DNA of 64,000 nt from CBFFRJ01 sp963530515. Its GTDB lineage: Bacteria > Pseudomonadota > Gammaproteobacteria > Enterobacterales > Enterobacteriaceae. Position numbers and translations under genes: made by a program. The stretch lies in NCBI GenBank assembly GCA_963530515.1, contig CAUSEC010000026.1, positions 1 to 64,000 of the forward strand. Reading direction: 5' to 3'. The notes under the pieces were generated by a model. It searched no databases. It had not been told where the DNA came from and saw only the letters and a list, made by a program, of their open reading frames with translations. This document shows, piece by piece, positions 1-8,580 of this stretch. Positions within the stretch are counted from its first letter, which is position 1; each line of letters begins with the position of its first letter.

Positions 1-13
1 CCTTTCACTTTTT

Positions 14-58
14 CTGGGGATTCCTCAGCCCTGAGGGAGAGGGCCGGGGTGAGGGTGA
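14..58. repeat. Enterobacterial intergenic palindromic repeat fragment
   Basis: GC-rich intergenic sequence just downstream of djlA containing the block GAGAGGGCCGGGGTGAGGG. From general knowledge this block recurs in intergenic regions of Enterobacter, Klebsiella and relatives. Only one side lies in the window, so the full element and its other arm cannot be seen. Confidence 0.5.
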
Positions 59-70
59 AAAACTGCAGAC

Positions 71-889
71 TTACTTAAACCCTTTCTGCTCTTTAATCAG
101 CTCGTACGCTTTCTGAATTTCCTGCGCTTTTTGCTTCGCCATTTCCATCATCTCTGGCGGTAAACCTTTCGCGACCAGTTTATCCGGGTGGTGCTCACTC
201 ATCTGTTTGCGGTAAGCACGTTTAATGGTGGTCGCATCGTCCGTGGCCTTAACACCCAGCACGTTGCAGGCATCTTCCAGCGTAGGGCCACGTTGTGCCT
301 GCTGCCAGCCACCGTCGGATTGCTGCTGATGCTGATAACCGCCGCCAAACTGCGCGCCGCCTTGCATCATGCGCAGGAACTGGTCGAACTGGGTGCGTGA
401 AATGCCCAGCTCTTCGGCAATCACGTACAGCACTTCACGTTCATTCGGATGCAAAGAACCATCGGCAAACGCCGCCTGGATCTGAATCTCCAGAAACATC
501 CGAATTAAATCAAAACGACCAAAGCAGACGCTGCGGAACTGACGCATTTTTTCACGCAGCGGGTAGTTATCGGCCTTGCCGACGCGAAAGGCTTGTTGCG
601 CCGCCGTGCGCGAATCACCGTGCAGGTTCATTCTGTCCATGAAGAGACTGGCAACCTGGATATCTGCCTGAGTGACATGCCCTTTTGATTTGGTCAGATG
701 GCCCATCACCTCAAAGGTGGTGGCGAAAAAGAGTGACTGGCGTTCACGCTGATTGGCAAACCACGCCATTTTACGGCTGCGCGCCTTATCAAACATATGC
801 CCGACTAATAGCCCAAGGACCGCGCCCCAAAAGCCTCCGCCCATAATCAACGCGATGACTAAACCCGCCACTTTTCCCCAATACTGCAT
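71..889 (-). CDS. djlA: Co-chaperone DjlA, membrane-anchored J-domain protein
   Basis: DjlA is an inner-membrane DnaJ-like co-chaperone that stimulates DnaK ATPase and, when overproduced in E. coli, activates the Rcs envelope-stress phosphorelay. The 272-aa product matches the family length of about 271. Residues 6-30 form one Gly-rich transmembrane segment, residues about 50-185 a TerB-like helical domain, then a Gln/Gly-rich linker, and the last 65 residues a J domain with the invariant HPD at 234-236. The ATG lies 197 bases from the divergent lptD start, as in E. coli. The J domain being C-terminal and cytoplasmic is the type III hallmark. Nothing unusual was seen. Confidence 0.97.
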   Translation of the reverse strand: MQYWGKVAGLVIALIMGGGFWGAVLGLLVGHMFDKARSRKMAWFANQRERQSLFFATTFEVMGHLTKSKGHVTQADIQVASLFMDRMNLHGDSRTAAQQAFRVGKADNYPLREKMRQFRSVCFGRFDLIRMFLEIQIQAAFADGSLHPNEREVLYVIAEELGISRTQFDQFLRMMQGGAQFGGGYQHQQQSDGGWQQAQRGPTLEDACNVLGVKATDDATTIKRAYRKQMSEHHPDKLVAKGLPPEMMEMAKQKAQEIQKAYELIKEQKGFK

Positions 890-1086
890 ATACTCCCCAA
901 ATCGTCATGCCGTCGGCTAAAATTTGCTTTATCATACCCGTCATTCTATGCCGTGCACAGGTACAGTCTTCTCTGACCTGGCTCGAAAACGGGCAGGATT
1001 AAAACTAGCGCTGCGAAGATGAGTACGTTAGTCTCTGACCGTTTGCCAGCGTAAAGCCACAGATGACGGAACAACAAATACAACGT

Positions 1087-3429
1087 ATGAAAAAACGTAT
1101 TCCCACCCTCCTGGCCACTATGATTGGCACCGCCCTCTACACTCAACAAGGGATGGCAGCCGATCTCGCCTCGCAATGTATGCTTGGCATACCCAGCTAT
1201 AACCGTCCACTGGTTGAAGGCGATACTAACAATTTGCCTGTTACCATTAATGCCGATCATGCGAAAGGCAATTACCCTGACGACGCCGTTTTTACTGGCA
1301 ATGTCGATATTAATCAGGGTAACAGCCGACTGCGCTCCGATGAGGTACAGCTTCATCAGCAGCAGCCTGACGGCCAGACTGACCCGGTACGTACGGTGGA
1401 TGCACTCGGTAATGTGCACTACGACGATAATCAGGTCATCCTGAAAGGTCCTAAAGCCTGGGCGAATTTGAATACAAAAGATACCAACGTCTGGCAAGGT
1501 GACTACCAGATGGTGGGACGTCAGGGACGCGGTACCGCTGACCTGATGAAACAGCGTGGTGAAAACCGTTACACCATCCTGGATAACGGCACGTTCACCT
1601 CTTGCCTGCCGGGCTCTGATACCTGGAGCGTGGTGGGGAGTGAAGTCATTCATGACCGCCAGGAGCAGGTTGCCGAAATCTGGAATGCGCGCTTTAAACT
1701 TGGCCCGGTGCCGGTTTTCTATAGCCCGTATCTGCAGTTGCCGATAGGTGACAAACGTCGTTCAGGCTTCCTGATCCCAAATGCCAAATACAGCACCAAT
1801 AACTCTTTTGAGTTTTACCTGCCGTATTACTGGAACATTGCCCCGAACTTCGATGCCACCATTACGCCGCATTACATCCAGAAACGTGGCAACACGCAGT
1901 GGCAGAATGAGTTCCGCTATTTGACGAATGCGGGCAGCGGCCTTGTTGAGTTTGATTATCTGCCGTCGGACAGAGTCTACAACGACGATCATCCGACAGA
2001 AGGCGACTCTCACCGCTGGTTGCTGTACTGGAGCCACTTCGGCGTCATGGATCAGGTTTGGCGCTTCAGCGCCGACTACACCAAAGTCAGCGACGCCAGC
2101 TATTTTAATGATTTCTCATCCAAATATGGTTCCAGCACCGACGGCTACGCCACGCAGAAATTCAGCGTAGGCTACGTGCTGCAAAACTTTGATGCGACAG
2201 TCTCGACCAAACAGTTCCAGGTCTTCGATCGCACCAACAGTAACTCCTATTCCGCTCAGCCGCAGCTGGACGTGAATTACTATAAAAACGATCTTGGCCC
2301 GTTCGATACCCATATCTACGGCCAGGCTGTTAATTTCGTGAATACCAACGCCAGCCGACCGGAAGCCACGCGTGTTCATCTGGAACCGACCATCGACTTG
2401 CCGCTGTCCAATTCCTGGGGAAGCCTTGATACGGAAGCCAAAGTCATGGCAACCCACTATCAGCAAACCAATGTTGCGGACTACAACGCCTCCAACGGCA
2501 CCGATTACAAAGAGTCGGTAAACCGCGTCATGCCGCAGTTTAAAGTTGACGGCAAGCTCATCTTCGAGCGCGATATGATGCTTGCCAGCGGCTATACCCA
2601 GACGCTGGAACCGCGTGCGCAGTACCTGTACGTGCCGTATCGTGACCAGAGCAGTATCAATAACTACGACTCATCGTTGCTGCAATCCGACTACAGCGGC
2701 CTGTTCCGCGACCGCGTTTATGGCGGTCTGGATCGCATCGCTTCAGCAAACCAGGTTACTACCGGCGTCACATCTCGTATTTATGATGATGCTGCCGTTG
2801 AACGTTTTAACGTTTCTGTTGGTCAAATCTACTATTTCACTGAGTCACGCACTGGCGATGACAACATAAATTGGGAGAAAGACAGCAAAACGGGTTCGTT
2901 GGTGTGGGCAGGTGATACCTATTGGCGCATTTCCGATCGCTGGGGCTTACGTGGCGGTGTGCAGTACGACACTCGTCTGAATAACGTCGCTAACAGCACC
3001 GCCGCCGTTGAATATCGCCGCGATGAAGACCGTCTGGTGCAGCTGAGCTATCGCTATGCCAGCCCGGAGTACATCCAGGCCACACTGCCAAACTACGCGG
3101 CAACAGAACAATATAAAGATGGGATTTCGCAAGTGGGAGTCGTGGCAAGCTGGCCGGTCGTTGACCGCTGGTCCGTCGTCGGCGCTTACTACTACGACAC
3201 CAACACAAGCAAGCCTGCCGACCAGATGCTGGGTCTGCAGTATAACTCCTGCTGTTATGCCCTTCGCGTTGGCTATGAACGCAAGATCAACGGCTGGGAA
3301 AACAACCAAAGCAAGTATGACAACGTCATCGGTTTCAACATTGAGTTGCGCGGTTTGAGCTCAAATTACGGTTTAGGCACGCAGAAAATGCTGCGGTCTA
3401 ATATTATGCCGTACCGTAGCTCTTTGTGA
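1087..3429 (+). CDS. lptD: LPS-assembly outer-membrane protein LptD
   Basis: LptD is the beta-barrel that, with the lipoprotein LptE, inserts lipopolysaccharide into the outer leaflet; it is essential. The chosen start gives MKKRIPTLL, a 24-residue signal peptide ending in an AxA-type site, and a 780-aa precursor against 784 in E. coli; an in-frame ATG 24 bases upstream (1063) would only add a polar extension before the signal peptide. Residues about 25-200 form the periplasmic OstA/beta-jellyroll domain and the rest the barrel. The four disulphide cysteines are visible: Cys31, the Cys in TSCLPG, and the adjacent pair in SCCYALR near the C-terminus. It is the first gene of the row lptD-surA-pdxA-rsmA-apaG-apaH. 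Confidence 0.97.
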   Translation: MKKRIPTLLATMIGTALYTQQGMAADLASQCMLGIPSYNRPLVEGDTNNLPVTINADHAKGNYPDDAVFTGNVDINQGNSRLRSDEVQLHQQQPDGQTDPVRTVDALGNVHYDDNQVILKGPKAWANLNTKDTNVWQGDYQMVGRQGRGTADLMKQRGENRYTILDNGTFTSCLPGSDTWSVVGSEVIHDRQEQVAEIWNARFKLGPVPVFYSPYLQLPIGDKRRSGFLIPNAKYSTNNSFEFYLPYYWNIAPNFDATITPHYIQKRGNTQWQNEFRYLTNAGSGLVEFDYLPSDRVYNDDHPTEGDSHRWLLYWSHFGVMDQVWRFSADYTKVSDASYFNDFSSKYGSSTDGYATQKFSVGYVLQNFDATVSTKQFQVFDRTNSNSYSAQPQLDVNYYKNDLGPFDTHIYGQAVNFVNTNASRPEATRVHLEPTIDLPLSNSWGSLDTEAKVMATHYQQTNVADYNASNGTDYKESVNRVMPQFKVDGKLIFERDMMLASGYTQTLEPRAQYLYVPYRDQSSINNYDSSLLQSDYSGLFRDRVYGGLDRIASANQVTTGVTSRIYDDAAVERFNVSVGQIYYFTESRTGDDNINWEKDSKTGSLVWAGDTYWRISDRWGLRGGVQYDTRLNNVANSTAAVEYRRDEDRLVQLSYRYASPEYIQATLPNYAATEQYKDGISQVGVVASWPVVDRWSVVGAYYYDTNTSKPADQMLGLQYNSCCYALRVGYERKINGWENNQSKYDNVIGFNIELRGLSSNYGLGTQKMLRSNIMPYRSSL

Positions 3430-3482
3430 TGTAGTTGATTTGCAACGTAATCCGCATTGCGGTTAATTGAAATGGAAAAGGT

Positions 3483-4769
3483 ATGAAGAACTGGAAAACG
3501 CTGCTTCTCGGTATCGCTATGGTCGCGAATACCAGTTTCGCTGCACCTCAGGTTGTCGATAAAGTAGCCGCCGTTGTCAATAACGGCGTGGTGCTCGAAA
3601 GTGACGTTGATGGTTTGATGCAATCCGTGAAACTCAACGCAGGCCAGGCTGGGCAACAGCTGCCTGATGACGCGACGCTGCGCCATCAGATCCTTGAGCG
3701 TTTGATTTCGGATCAAATCATTCTGCAAATGGCGACCAAAATGGGCGTCAAAATTACCGATGAGCAGTTAGATGAGGCCATTGGCAACATCGCTAAACAA
3801 AACAACATGTCAATGGATCAGATGCGTAGCCGCCTGGCGTATGACGGTGTGAACTACAACACCTATCGTGCCCAGATTCGCAAAGAGATGACCATTTCCG
3901 AAGTGCGTAACAACGAAGTACGTCGCCGCATTACTGTGCTACCGCAGGAAGTGGACGCGCTCGCTCAGCAGGTTGGTAGCCAGAACGATGCCAGCACCGA
4001 GCTGAACCTGAGTCACATCCTGATTCCACTGCCGGAAAACCCAAGCTCTGAGCAGGTCAACGAAGCAGGACAACAGGCGACCTCTATTGTTGAAGAAGCG
4101 CGTAACGGCGGCGACTTCGGCAAACTGGCTATCACCTATTCTGGTGACCAGCAGGCGCTGAAAGGCGGCCAGATGGGCTGGGGCCGTATTCAGGAGCTGC
4201 CGTCTATTTTCGCGCAGGCACTGAGCACGGCGAAAAAAGGCGATGTTATTGGTCCGATTCGTTCCGGCGTTGGCTTCCACATTCTGAAAGTGAACGATCT
4301 GCGTGGGCAGAGTAAGAGTATTTCGGTGACCGAAGTGCATGCTCGTCACATTCTGCTCAAGCCATCACCGATCATGAATGATGACCAGGCGCGTGCGAAA
4401 CTGGAACAAATTGCCGCAGACATCAAGAGCGGTAAAACCACCTTCGCCGCTGCGGCAAAAGAGTTTTCTCAGGATCCTGGCTCAGCAAACCAGGGCGGCG
4501 ATCTCGGTTGGGCAGCGTCTGATATCTACGATCCTGCGTTCCGTGATGCACTGATGAAACTGAACCGCGGCCAGATGAGCGCACCGGTACACTCCTCCTT
4601 CGGCTGGCACCTGATTGAGCTGCTGGATACCCGCAACGTCGACAAAACCGATGCGGCGCAGAAAGATCGTGCTTACCGCATGCTGATGAACCGTAAGTTC
4701 TCTGAAGAAGCCGCCACCTGGATGCAGGAGCAGCGCGCCAGCGCCTACGTTAAAGTGCTGAGCAATTAA
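3483..4769 (+). CDS. surA: Periplasmic chaperone / peptidyl-prolyl isomerase SurA
   Basis: SurA escorts unfolded outer-membrane proteins, including LptD, across the periplasm to the BAM complex. The 428-aa product equals the E. coli length. A signal peptide (MKNWKTLLLGIAMVANTSFA) is followed by the N-terminal chaperone region to about residue 170, two parvulin-type PPIase domains (about 172-272 and 283-381, with the second containing HARHILLKP and GWHLIELLD), and the C-terminal helix. It follows lptD by 53 bases and its stop overlaps the pdxA start in TAATG, so translation is probably coupled. Confidence 0.97.
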   Translation: MKNWKTLLLGIAMVANTSFAAPQVVDKVAAVVNNGVVLESDVDGLMQSVKLNAGQAGQQLPDDATLRHQILERLISDQIILQMATKMGVKITDEQLDEAIGNIAKQNNMSMDQMRSRLAYDGVNYNTYRAQIRKEMTISEVRNNEVRRRITVLPQEVDALAQQVGSQNDASTELNLSHILIPLPENPSSEQVNEAGQQATSIVEEARNGGDFGKLAITYSGDQQALKGGQMGWGRIQELPSIFAQALSTAKKGDVIGPIRSGVGFHILKVNDLRGQSKSISVTEVHARHILLKPSPIMNDDQARAKLEQIAADIKSGKTTFAAAAKEFSQDPGSANQGGDLGWAASDIYDPAFRDALMKLNRGQMSAPVHSSFGWHLIELLDTRNVDKTDAAQKDRAYRMLMNRKFSEEAATWMQEQRASAYVKVLSN

Positions 4770-5755
4770 TGCAGACCCATCGCGTCGTTATCACTCCCGG
4801 CGAACCCGCCGGGATTGGCCCCGATTTAGTCGTCCAGCTCGCTCAGCGCGACTGGCCGGTTGAACTGGTGGTCTGCGCGGATGCAGAGCTTCTGACCGAG
4901 CGAGCCCGCTTGCTCGGTCTACCGCTCAGCCTGCGAGAATACACTCCCTCTCTGCCCGCCATTGCTCAGCAAGCGGGCAGTTTGACGTTATTGCCTGTCG
5001 CACTGAAAGCGGCGGTCGTCGCGGGTGAACTGAACGTGGAAAATGGCCCGTATGTGGTCGAGACGCTGGCACGCGCCTGCGACGGTTGTCTGAACGGAGA
5101 GTTTGCCGCGCTGATTACCGGCCCCGTGCACAAAGGCGTCATCAACGATTCAGGCACACCGTTCACCGGGCACACGGAGTTTTTCGAAGAGCGCTCTCAC
5201 GTCAACAAAGTCGTGATGATGCTGGCAACCGAAGAGCTTCGCGTCGCACTGGCGACCACGCATCTGCCCATCAAAGCGGTAGCTGACGCTATCACCCCTG
5301 ATTTGCTGCGCGATGTGATAACCATTCTGCATTCGGATTTACAGCAGAAATTCGGCATTCGCCAGCCGCATATTCTGGTGTGTGGCCTCAATCCGCATGC
5401 GGGTGAAGGCGGGCACATGGGAACAGAAGAGATTGATACCATCATCCCTGTTCTTGATGAAATGCGCGCGACGGGCATGAATCTCAGCGGACCATTGCCT
5501 GCAGACACGCTGTTTCAACCCAAGTATCTGGACAACGCCGACGCGGTACTCGCTATGTACCACGATCAGGGCTTGCCCGTGCTAAAATATCAGGGCTTTG
5601 GCCGTGGCGTGAATATCACCCTCGGTTTACCCTTTATTCGTACTTCTGTAGACCATGGCACCGCGCTCGAACTGGCGGGTCAGGGTAAAGCAGATGTCGG
5701 CAGTTTTATTACGGCGCTTAATCTCGCCATTACCATGATTGTTAATACTCAATGA
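4769..5755 (+). CDS. pdxA: 4-hydroxythreonine-4-phosphate dehydrogenase PdxA
   Basis: PdxA oxidises 4-phosphohydroxy-L-threonine with NAD+ in the DXP-dependent pyridoxal 5'-phosphate pathway; the decarboxylated product condenses with deoxyxylulose phosphate through PdxJ. The 328-aa length fits the family (329 in E. coli). Metal-binding histidines are visible in TTHLPIKAVAD, LNPHAGEGGHMG and MYHDQGLPVLKYQGF. The start overlaps surA (TAATG) and the stop overlaps rsmA (ATGA), placing it inside a tightly coupled operon. Confidence 0.97.
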   Translation: MQTHRVVITPGEPAGIGPDLVVQLAQRDWPVELVVCADAELLTERARLLGLPLSLREYTPSLPAIAQQAGSLTLLPVALKAAVVAGELNVENGPYVVETLARACDGCLNGEFAALITGPVHKGVINDSGTPFTGHTEFFEERSHVNKVVMMLATEELRVALATTHLPIKAVADAITPDLLRDVITILHSDLQQKFGIRQPHILVCGLNPHAGEGGHMGTEEIDTIIPVLDEMRATGMNLSGPLPADTLFQPKYLDNADAVLAMYHDQGLPVLKYQGFGRGVNITLGLPFIRTSVDHGTALELAGQGKADVGSFITALNLAITMIVNTQ

Positions 5756-6573
5756 ATAATAGAGTCCACCAGGGCCACTTAGCCCGTAAACGCTTCGGGC
5801 AAAACTTCCTCAACGATCAGTTTGTGATCGACAGCATCGTTTCGGCGATCAACCCACGTAAAGGTCAGGCGGTGGTCGAAATCGGCCCGGGTCTGGCAGC
5901 ACTGACCGAACCGGTTGGCGAGCGACTTGACGAACTGACCGTTATCGAGCTGGACCGCGATCTGGCTGCGCGTTTGCAAACGCACCCGTTCCTGGGACCA
6001 AAGCTGACGATTTATCAGCAAGATGCAATGACCATGAATTTCCGCGAGCTGTCGCAGGCGAAAGGCCAGCCACTGCGCGTATTCGGTAACCTGCCGTATA
6101 ACATCTCCACGCCATTGATGTTCCACCTGTTTAGCTATACTGATGCCATTGCCGACATGCATTTTATGTTGCAAAAAGAGGTGGTGAATCGCCTGGTTGC
6201 AGGGCCGAACAGTAAAGCGTATGGTCGATTGAGCGTGATGGCGCAGTACTATTGCCAAATCATCCCGGTGCTTGAAGTGCCGCCAACGGCATTTACGCCA
6301 GCACCGAAAGTCGATTCTGCGGTGGTGCGTCTGGTTCCGCATACCACCATGCCGTACCCGGTGAAAGATATTCGCGTACTCAGTCGAATCACGACGGAAG
6401 CCTTCAACCAGCGCCGTAAAACTATCCGCAACAGCCTCGGCAACCTGTTTACCGTTGAGGTGCTGACTGAGCTGGGTATCGACCCGGCGAAACGTGCGGA
6501 AAATATCTCTGTTGCACAGTACTGCAAACTGGCGAATTACGTTTCTGATAATGCGCCTCCGAAGGAGAGTTAA
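5752..6573 (+). CDS. rsmA: 16S rRNA dimethyladenosine transferase RsmA (KsgA)
   Basis: RsmA dimethylates the two adjacent adenosines in the 3'-terminal hairpin of 16S rRNA (A1518/A1519 in E. coli) using S-adenosylmethionine, a late checkpoint of 30S assembly; its loss gives kasugamycin resistance. The 273-aa product has the SAM-binding motif VEIGPGLAALTE near residue 42 and the catalytic NLPYNIS motif near 113, then the C-terminal helical RNA-binding domain. It overlaps pdxA by four bases (ATGA), and apaG follows after three bases. Confidence 0.98.
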   Translation: MNNRVHQGHLARKRFGQNFLNDQFVIDSIVSAINPRKGQAVVEIGPGLAALTEPVGERLDELTVIELDRDLAARLQTHPFLGPKLTIYQQDAMTMNFRELSQAKGQPLRVFGNLPYNISTPLMFHLFSYTDAIADMHFMLQKEVVNRLVAGPNSKAYGRLSVMAQYYCQIIPVLEVPPTAFTPAPKVDSAVVRLVPHTTMPYPVKDIRVLSRITTEAFNQRRKTIRNSLGNLFTVEVLTELGIDPAKRAENISVAQYCKLANYVSDNAPPKES

Positions 6574-6576
6574 CTC

Positions 6577-6954
6577 ATGATCAATTCGCCCCGAATCAGT
6601 GTCCAGGTGCAGAGTGTCTACATTGAGTCTCAGTCTTCACCCGATGAAGAACGTTATGTATTCGCCTACACCATCACCCTTCGGAATTTGGGGCGAACCC
6701 CTGTCCAGTTGCTGAAGCGTTATTGGCTTATCACCAACGGGAATGGCCGTGAAACTGAGGTTCAGGGTGAAGGTGTGATTGGCGTACAGCCGCACATCGA
6801 ACCAGGCGGAGAATATCAGTACACCAGTGGTGCCGTCATCGAAACCCCGATGGGCACCATGCAAGGCCATTACGAGATGATCGACGCGCAAGGGAAGGCG
6901 TTCCGCGTCGCTGTCCCGGTCTTCCGACTTGCCGTCCAAACACTGATCCACTAA
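6577..6954 (+). CDS. apaG: ApaG, fibronectin-III-like (DUF525) protein
   Basis: ApaG is a small all-beta protein of the DUF525/ApaG family; its exact role is not settled, although it is linked to Co2+ resistance and Mg2+ efflux phenotypes through apaH. The product is 125 aa, the E. coli length, with the conserved core TITLRNLGRTPVQLLKRYW, the Gly-rich HIEPGGEYQYTSG and the C-terminal PVFRLAV. A strong Shine-Dalgarno (AAGGAGAG) precedes the ATG, itself within the end of rsmA. apaH starts three bases after its stop. Confidence 0.96.
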   Translation: MINSPRISVQVQSVYIESQSSPDEERYVFAYTITLRNLGRTPVQLLKRYWLITNGNGRETEVQGEGVIGVQPHIEPGGEYQYTSGAVIETPMGTMQGHYEMIDAQGKAFRVAVPVFRLAVQTLIH

Positions 6955-6957
6955 TCC

Positions 6958-7806
6958 ATGTCTACTTATCTTATTGGCGACGTTCACGGTTGCTTTGATG
7001 AACTGATCGCATTGTTAAATCAGGTGCAGTTTGTACCTGGGCAGGACACCTTATGGCTGACGGGCGATCTCGTCGCGCGTGGGCCGGGTTCACTGGACGT
7101 ATTGCGCTACGTGAAATCCCTGGGTGACAGTGTGCGTCTGGTGCTCGGCAACCATGACCTGCACCTGCTGGCCGTGTTTGCCGGCATCAGCCGGAATAAG
7201 CCAAAGGACAGGCTCAATCCGTTACTCGAAGCGCCGGATGCGGACGAGCTGATCAACTGGCTGCGCCGCCAGCCGCTGCTGCAAGTCGACGAAGAGAAAA
7301 AGCTGGTGATGGCTCATGCAGGCATCACGCCGCAATGGGATCTGGAGACCGCCCAGCTTTGCGCGCGTGATGTCGAAGCCATTCTGTCCAGCGACTCTTA
7401 TCCTTTCTTCCTTGATGGCATGTATGGCGATTATCCAAACAGCTGGTCAACGGAGCTGAGCGGCATGGCACGCCTGCGCTTTATCAGCAACGCCTTAACG
7501 CGCATGCGCTACTGCTTCCCGCACGGCGAGCTGGACATGTACTGCAAAGATATTCCAGAGCACGCTCCTGCCCCGTTGAAACCCTGGTTCGCCATTCCTG
7601 GCCCGGTTTCACAGGAGTACAGCCTTGTGTTTGGTCACTGGGCGTCACTGGAAGGTCAAGGTACGCCGGAAGGGATTTATGCGCTTGATACCGGCTGCTG
7701 CTGGGGCGGCAACCTAACCTGCCTGCGCTGGGAAGATAAAACGTACTTCGTGCAGCCGTCGAACCGACAGATGGATTTAGGCCAGGACGAAGCCGTCGCC
7801 TCATAA
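6958..7806 (+). CDS. apaH: Diadenosine tetraphosphatase ApaH
   Basis: ApaH symmetrically hydrolyses Ap4A to two ADP and also removes Np4 caps from RNA 5' ends. It is a calcineurin-type metallophosphoesterase: the signatures GDVHGCFDE (residues 7-15), GDLVARGPGS and GNHDLH bind the dinuclear metal centre, and a further His lies in FGHWASLEGQ. The length of 282 aa matches E. coli (280). It is the last gene of the lptD-apaH row and is followed by a convergent terminator shared with folA. Confidence 0.98.
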   Translation: MSTYLIGDVHGCFDELIALLNQVQFVPGQDTLWLTGDLVARGPGSLDVLRYVKSLGDSVRLVLGNHDLHLLAVFAGISRNKPKDRLNPLLEAPDADELINWLRRQPLLQVDEEKKLVMAHAGITPQWDLETAQLCARDVEAILSSDSYPFFLDGMYGDYPNSWSTELSGMARLRFISNALTRMRYCFPHGELDMYCKDIPEHAPAPLKPWFAIPGPVSQEYSLVFGHWASLEGQGTPEGIYALDTGCCWGGNLTCLRWEDKTYFVQPSNRQMDLGQDEAVAS

Positions 7807-7833
7807 CCCTGACTGCCGTTAACGTCATAAAAG

Positions 7834-7870
7834 AAAAAGCCTGACGGCATCTGCCAGTCAGGCTTTTTTT
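7834..7870. terminator. Bidirectional terminator between apaH and folA
   Basis: GCCTGAC (7839-7845) pairs with GTCAGGC (7857-7863). The stem is flanked by an A-rich tract on the left and a T7 run on the right, so it can terminate both the apaH transcript and the convergent folA transcript. Confidence 0.9.
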
Positions 7871-7901
7871 ATCACTGATTCATTCGCCTTTCGGCTGCAG
7901 A

Positions 7902-8381
7902 TTAACGGCGTTCCAGAATCTCGAAGCAGTAGCTGTGCGAGTTCTGCTCATCAGCGTCATTAAACTCACTGAACACCGACTCCCAGTCGTCCGGATCGTA
8001 ATCCGGGAAATGGGTATCGCCTTCCACTTCCGCATCAATGTGCGTCAGGTAGAGCTTCTGGGCTTTAGGCAGGAACTGCTCGTAGACACGCCCGCCGCCA
8101 ATCACCATGATTTCTTCGACATCACCACAGGCAGCAATCGCCTCTTCTACCGAAGAGACCCACTGCACACGGTCGTCAGAACCGGGTTTGCTGCTAATCA
8201 CGATATTCTTGCGACCTGGCAGCGGGCGTCCGATGGACTCCCATGTCAGGCGGCCCATGACGACAGGTTTGTTTAACGTATTGCGCTTAAACCAGGCGAG
8301 ATCGGCGGGTAAGTTCCATGGCATGGCATTTTCCATACCGATCACGCGATCGACCGCTAACGCCGCAATCAGACTGATCAT
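7902..8381 (-). CDS. folA: Dihydrofolate reductase
   Basis: FolA reduces dihydrofolate to tetrahydrofolate with NADPH and is the target of trimethoprim. Starting at MISLIAALA gives 159 aa, exactly the E. coli length; longer in-frame starts upstream have no family support. Asp27 (PADLAWF), Trp22, Trp30, the Met20 loop (GMENAMPWNL) and the GGGRVYEQF motif are present. Residue 45 is Leu where E. coli K-12 has His (GRLTWESIG); this is taken as lineage variation, not resistance. The gene is transcribed alone, convergent with apaH, and has a perfect 24-bp palindrome upstream. Confidence 0.98.
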   Translation of the reverse strand: MISLIAALAVDRVIGMENAMPWNLPADLAWFKRNTLNKPVVMGRLTWESIGRPLPGRKNIVISSKPGSDDRVQWVSSVEEAIAACGDVEEIMVIGGGRVYEQFLPKAQKLYLTHIDAEVEGDTHFPDYDPDDWESVFSEFNDADEQNSHSYCFEILERR

Positions 8382-8414
8382 TGATAATTTCCTGGATGCA
8401 AAAAAATTGTCGCC

Positions 8415-8443
8415 ACTATACGGAAAGCACATTCTTTCGTCGA
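8415..8443 (-). promoter_or_regulatory. Predicted folA promoter
   Basis: On the minus strand TCGACG (8443-8438), a 17-base spacer and TATAGT (8420-8415) form a plausible sigma-70 promoter about 35 bases upstream of the folA ATG. The -35 matches four of six consensus bases. This is a motif prediction only. Confidence 0.6.
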
Positions 8444-8458
8444 CTGGCGGCAGGGTAA

Positions 8459-8482
8459 AGAATGCGAAAATTTTCGCATTCT
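8459..8482. promoter_or_regulatory. 24-bp perfect palindrome between kefC and folA
   Basis: The bases at 8459-8470 (AGAATGCGAAAA) are the exact reverse complement of 8471-8482. It lies about 16 bases upstream of the predicted folA -35 element and about 100 bases past the kefC stop. It could be an operator, or a hairpin followed on the minus strand by only three U residues that weakly terminates kefFC transcripts. Confidence 0.75.
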
Positions 8483-8580
8483 GCAAGCAAACCCACGCCT
8501 CGTTATCGGACACCTTGCTTTCCACATCCGAATAATCAAAACCTTACCCGTCAATCTGCCGTAACGCCCCTTCACATCGG

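Noticed and set aside
946..1653. A 235-codon minus-strand frame overlapping the start of lptD
   Set aside because: Overlaps the lptD signal peptide and N-terminal domain, shows no domain or ribosome-binding site, and is a composition artefact.
8244..8252. His45 to Leu in FolA as a trimethoprim-resistance change
   Set aside because: Known resistance changes lie mainly at residues such as 21, 26, 28, 30 and 94 and the promoter; those residues look wild type here. Leu45 is more simply species variation.
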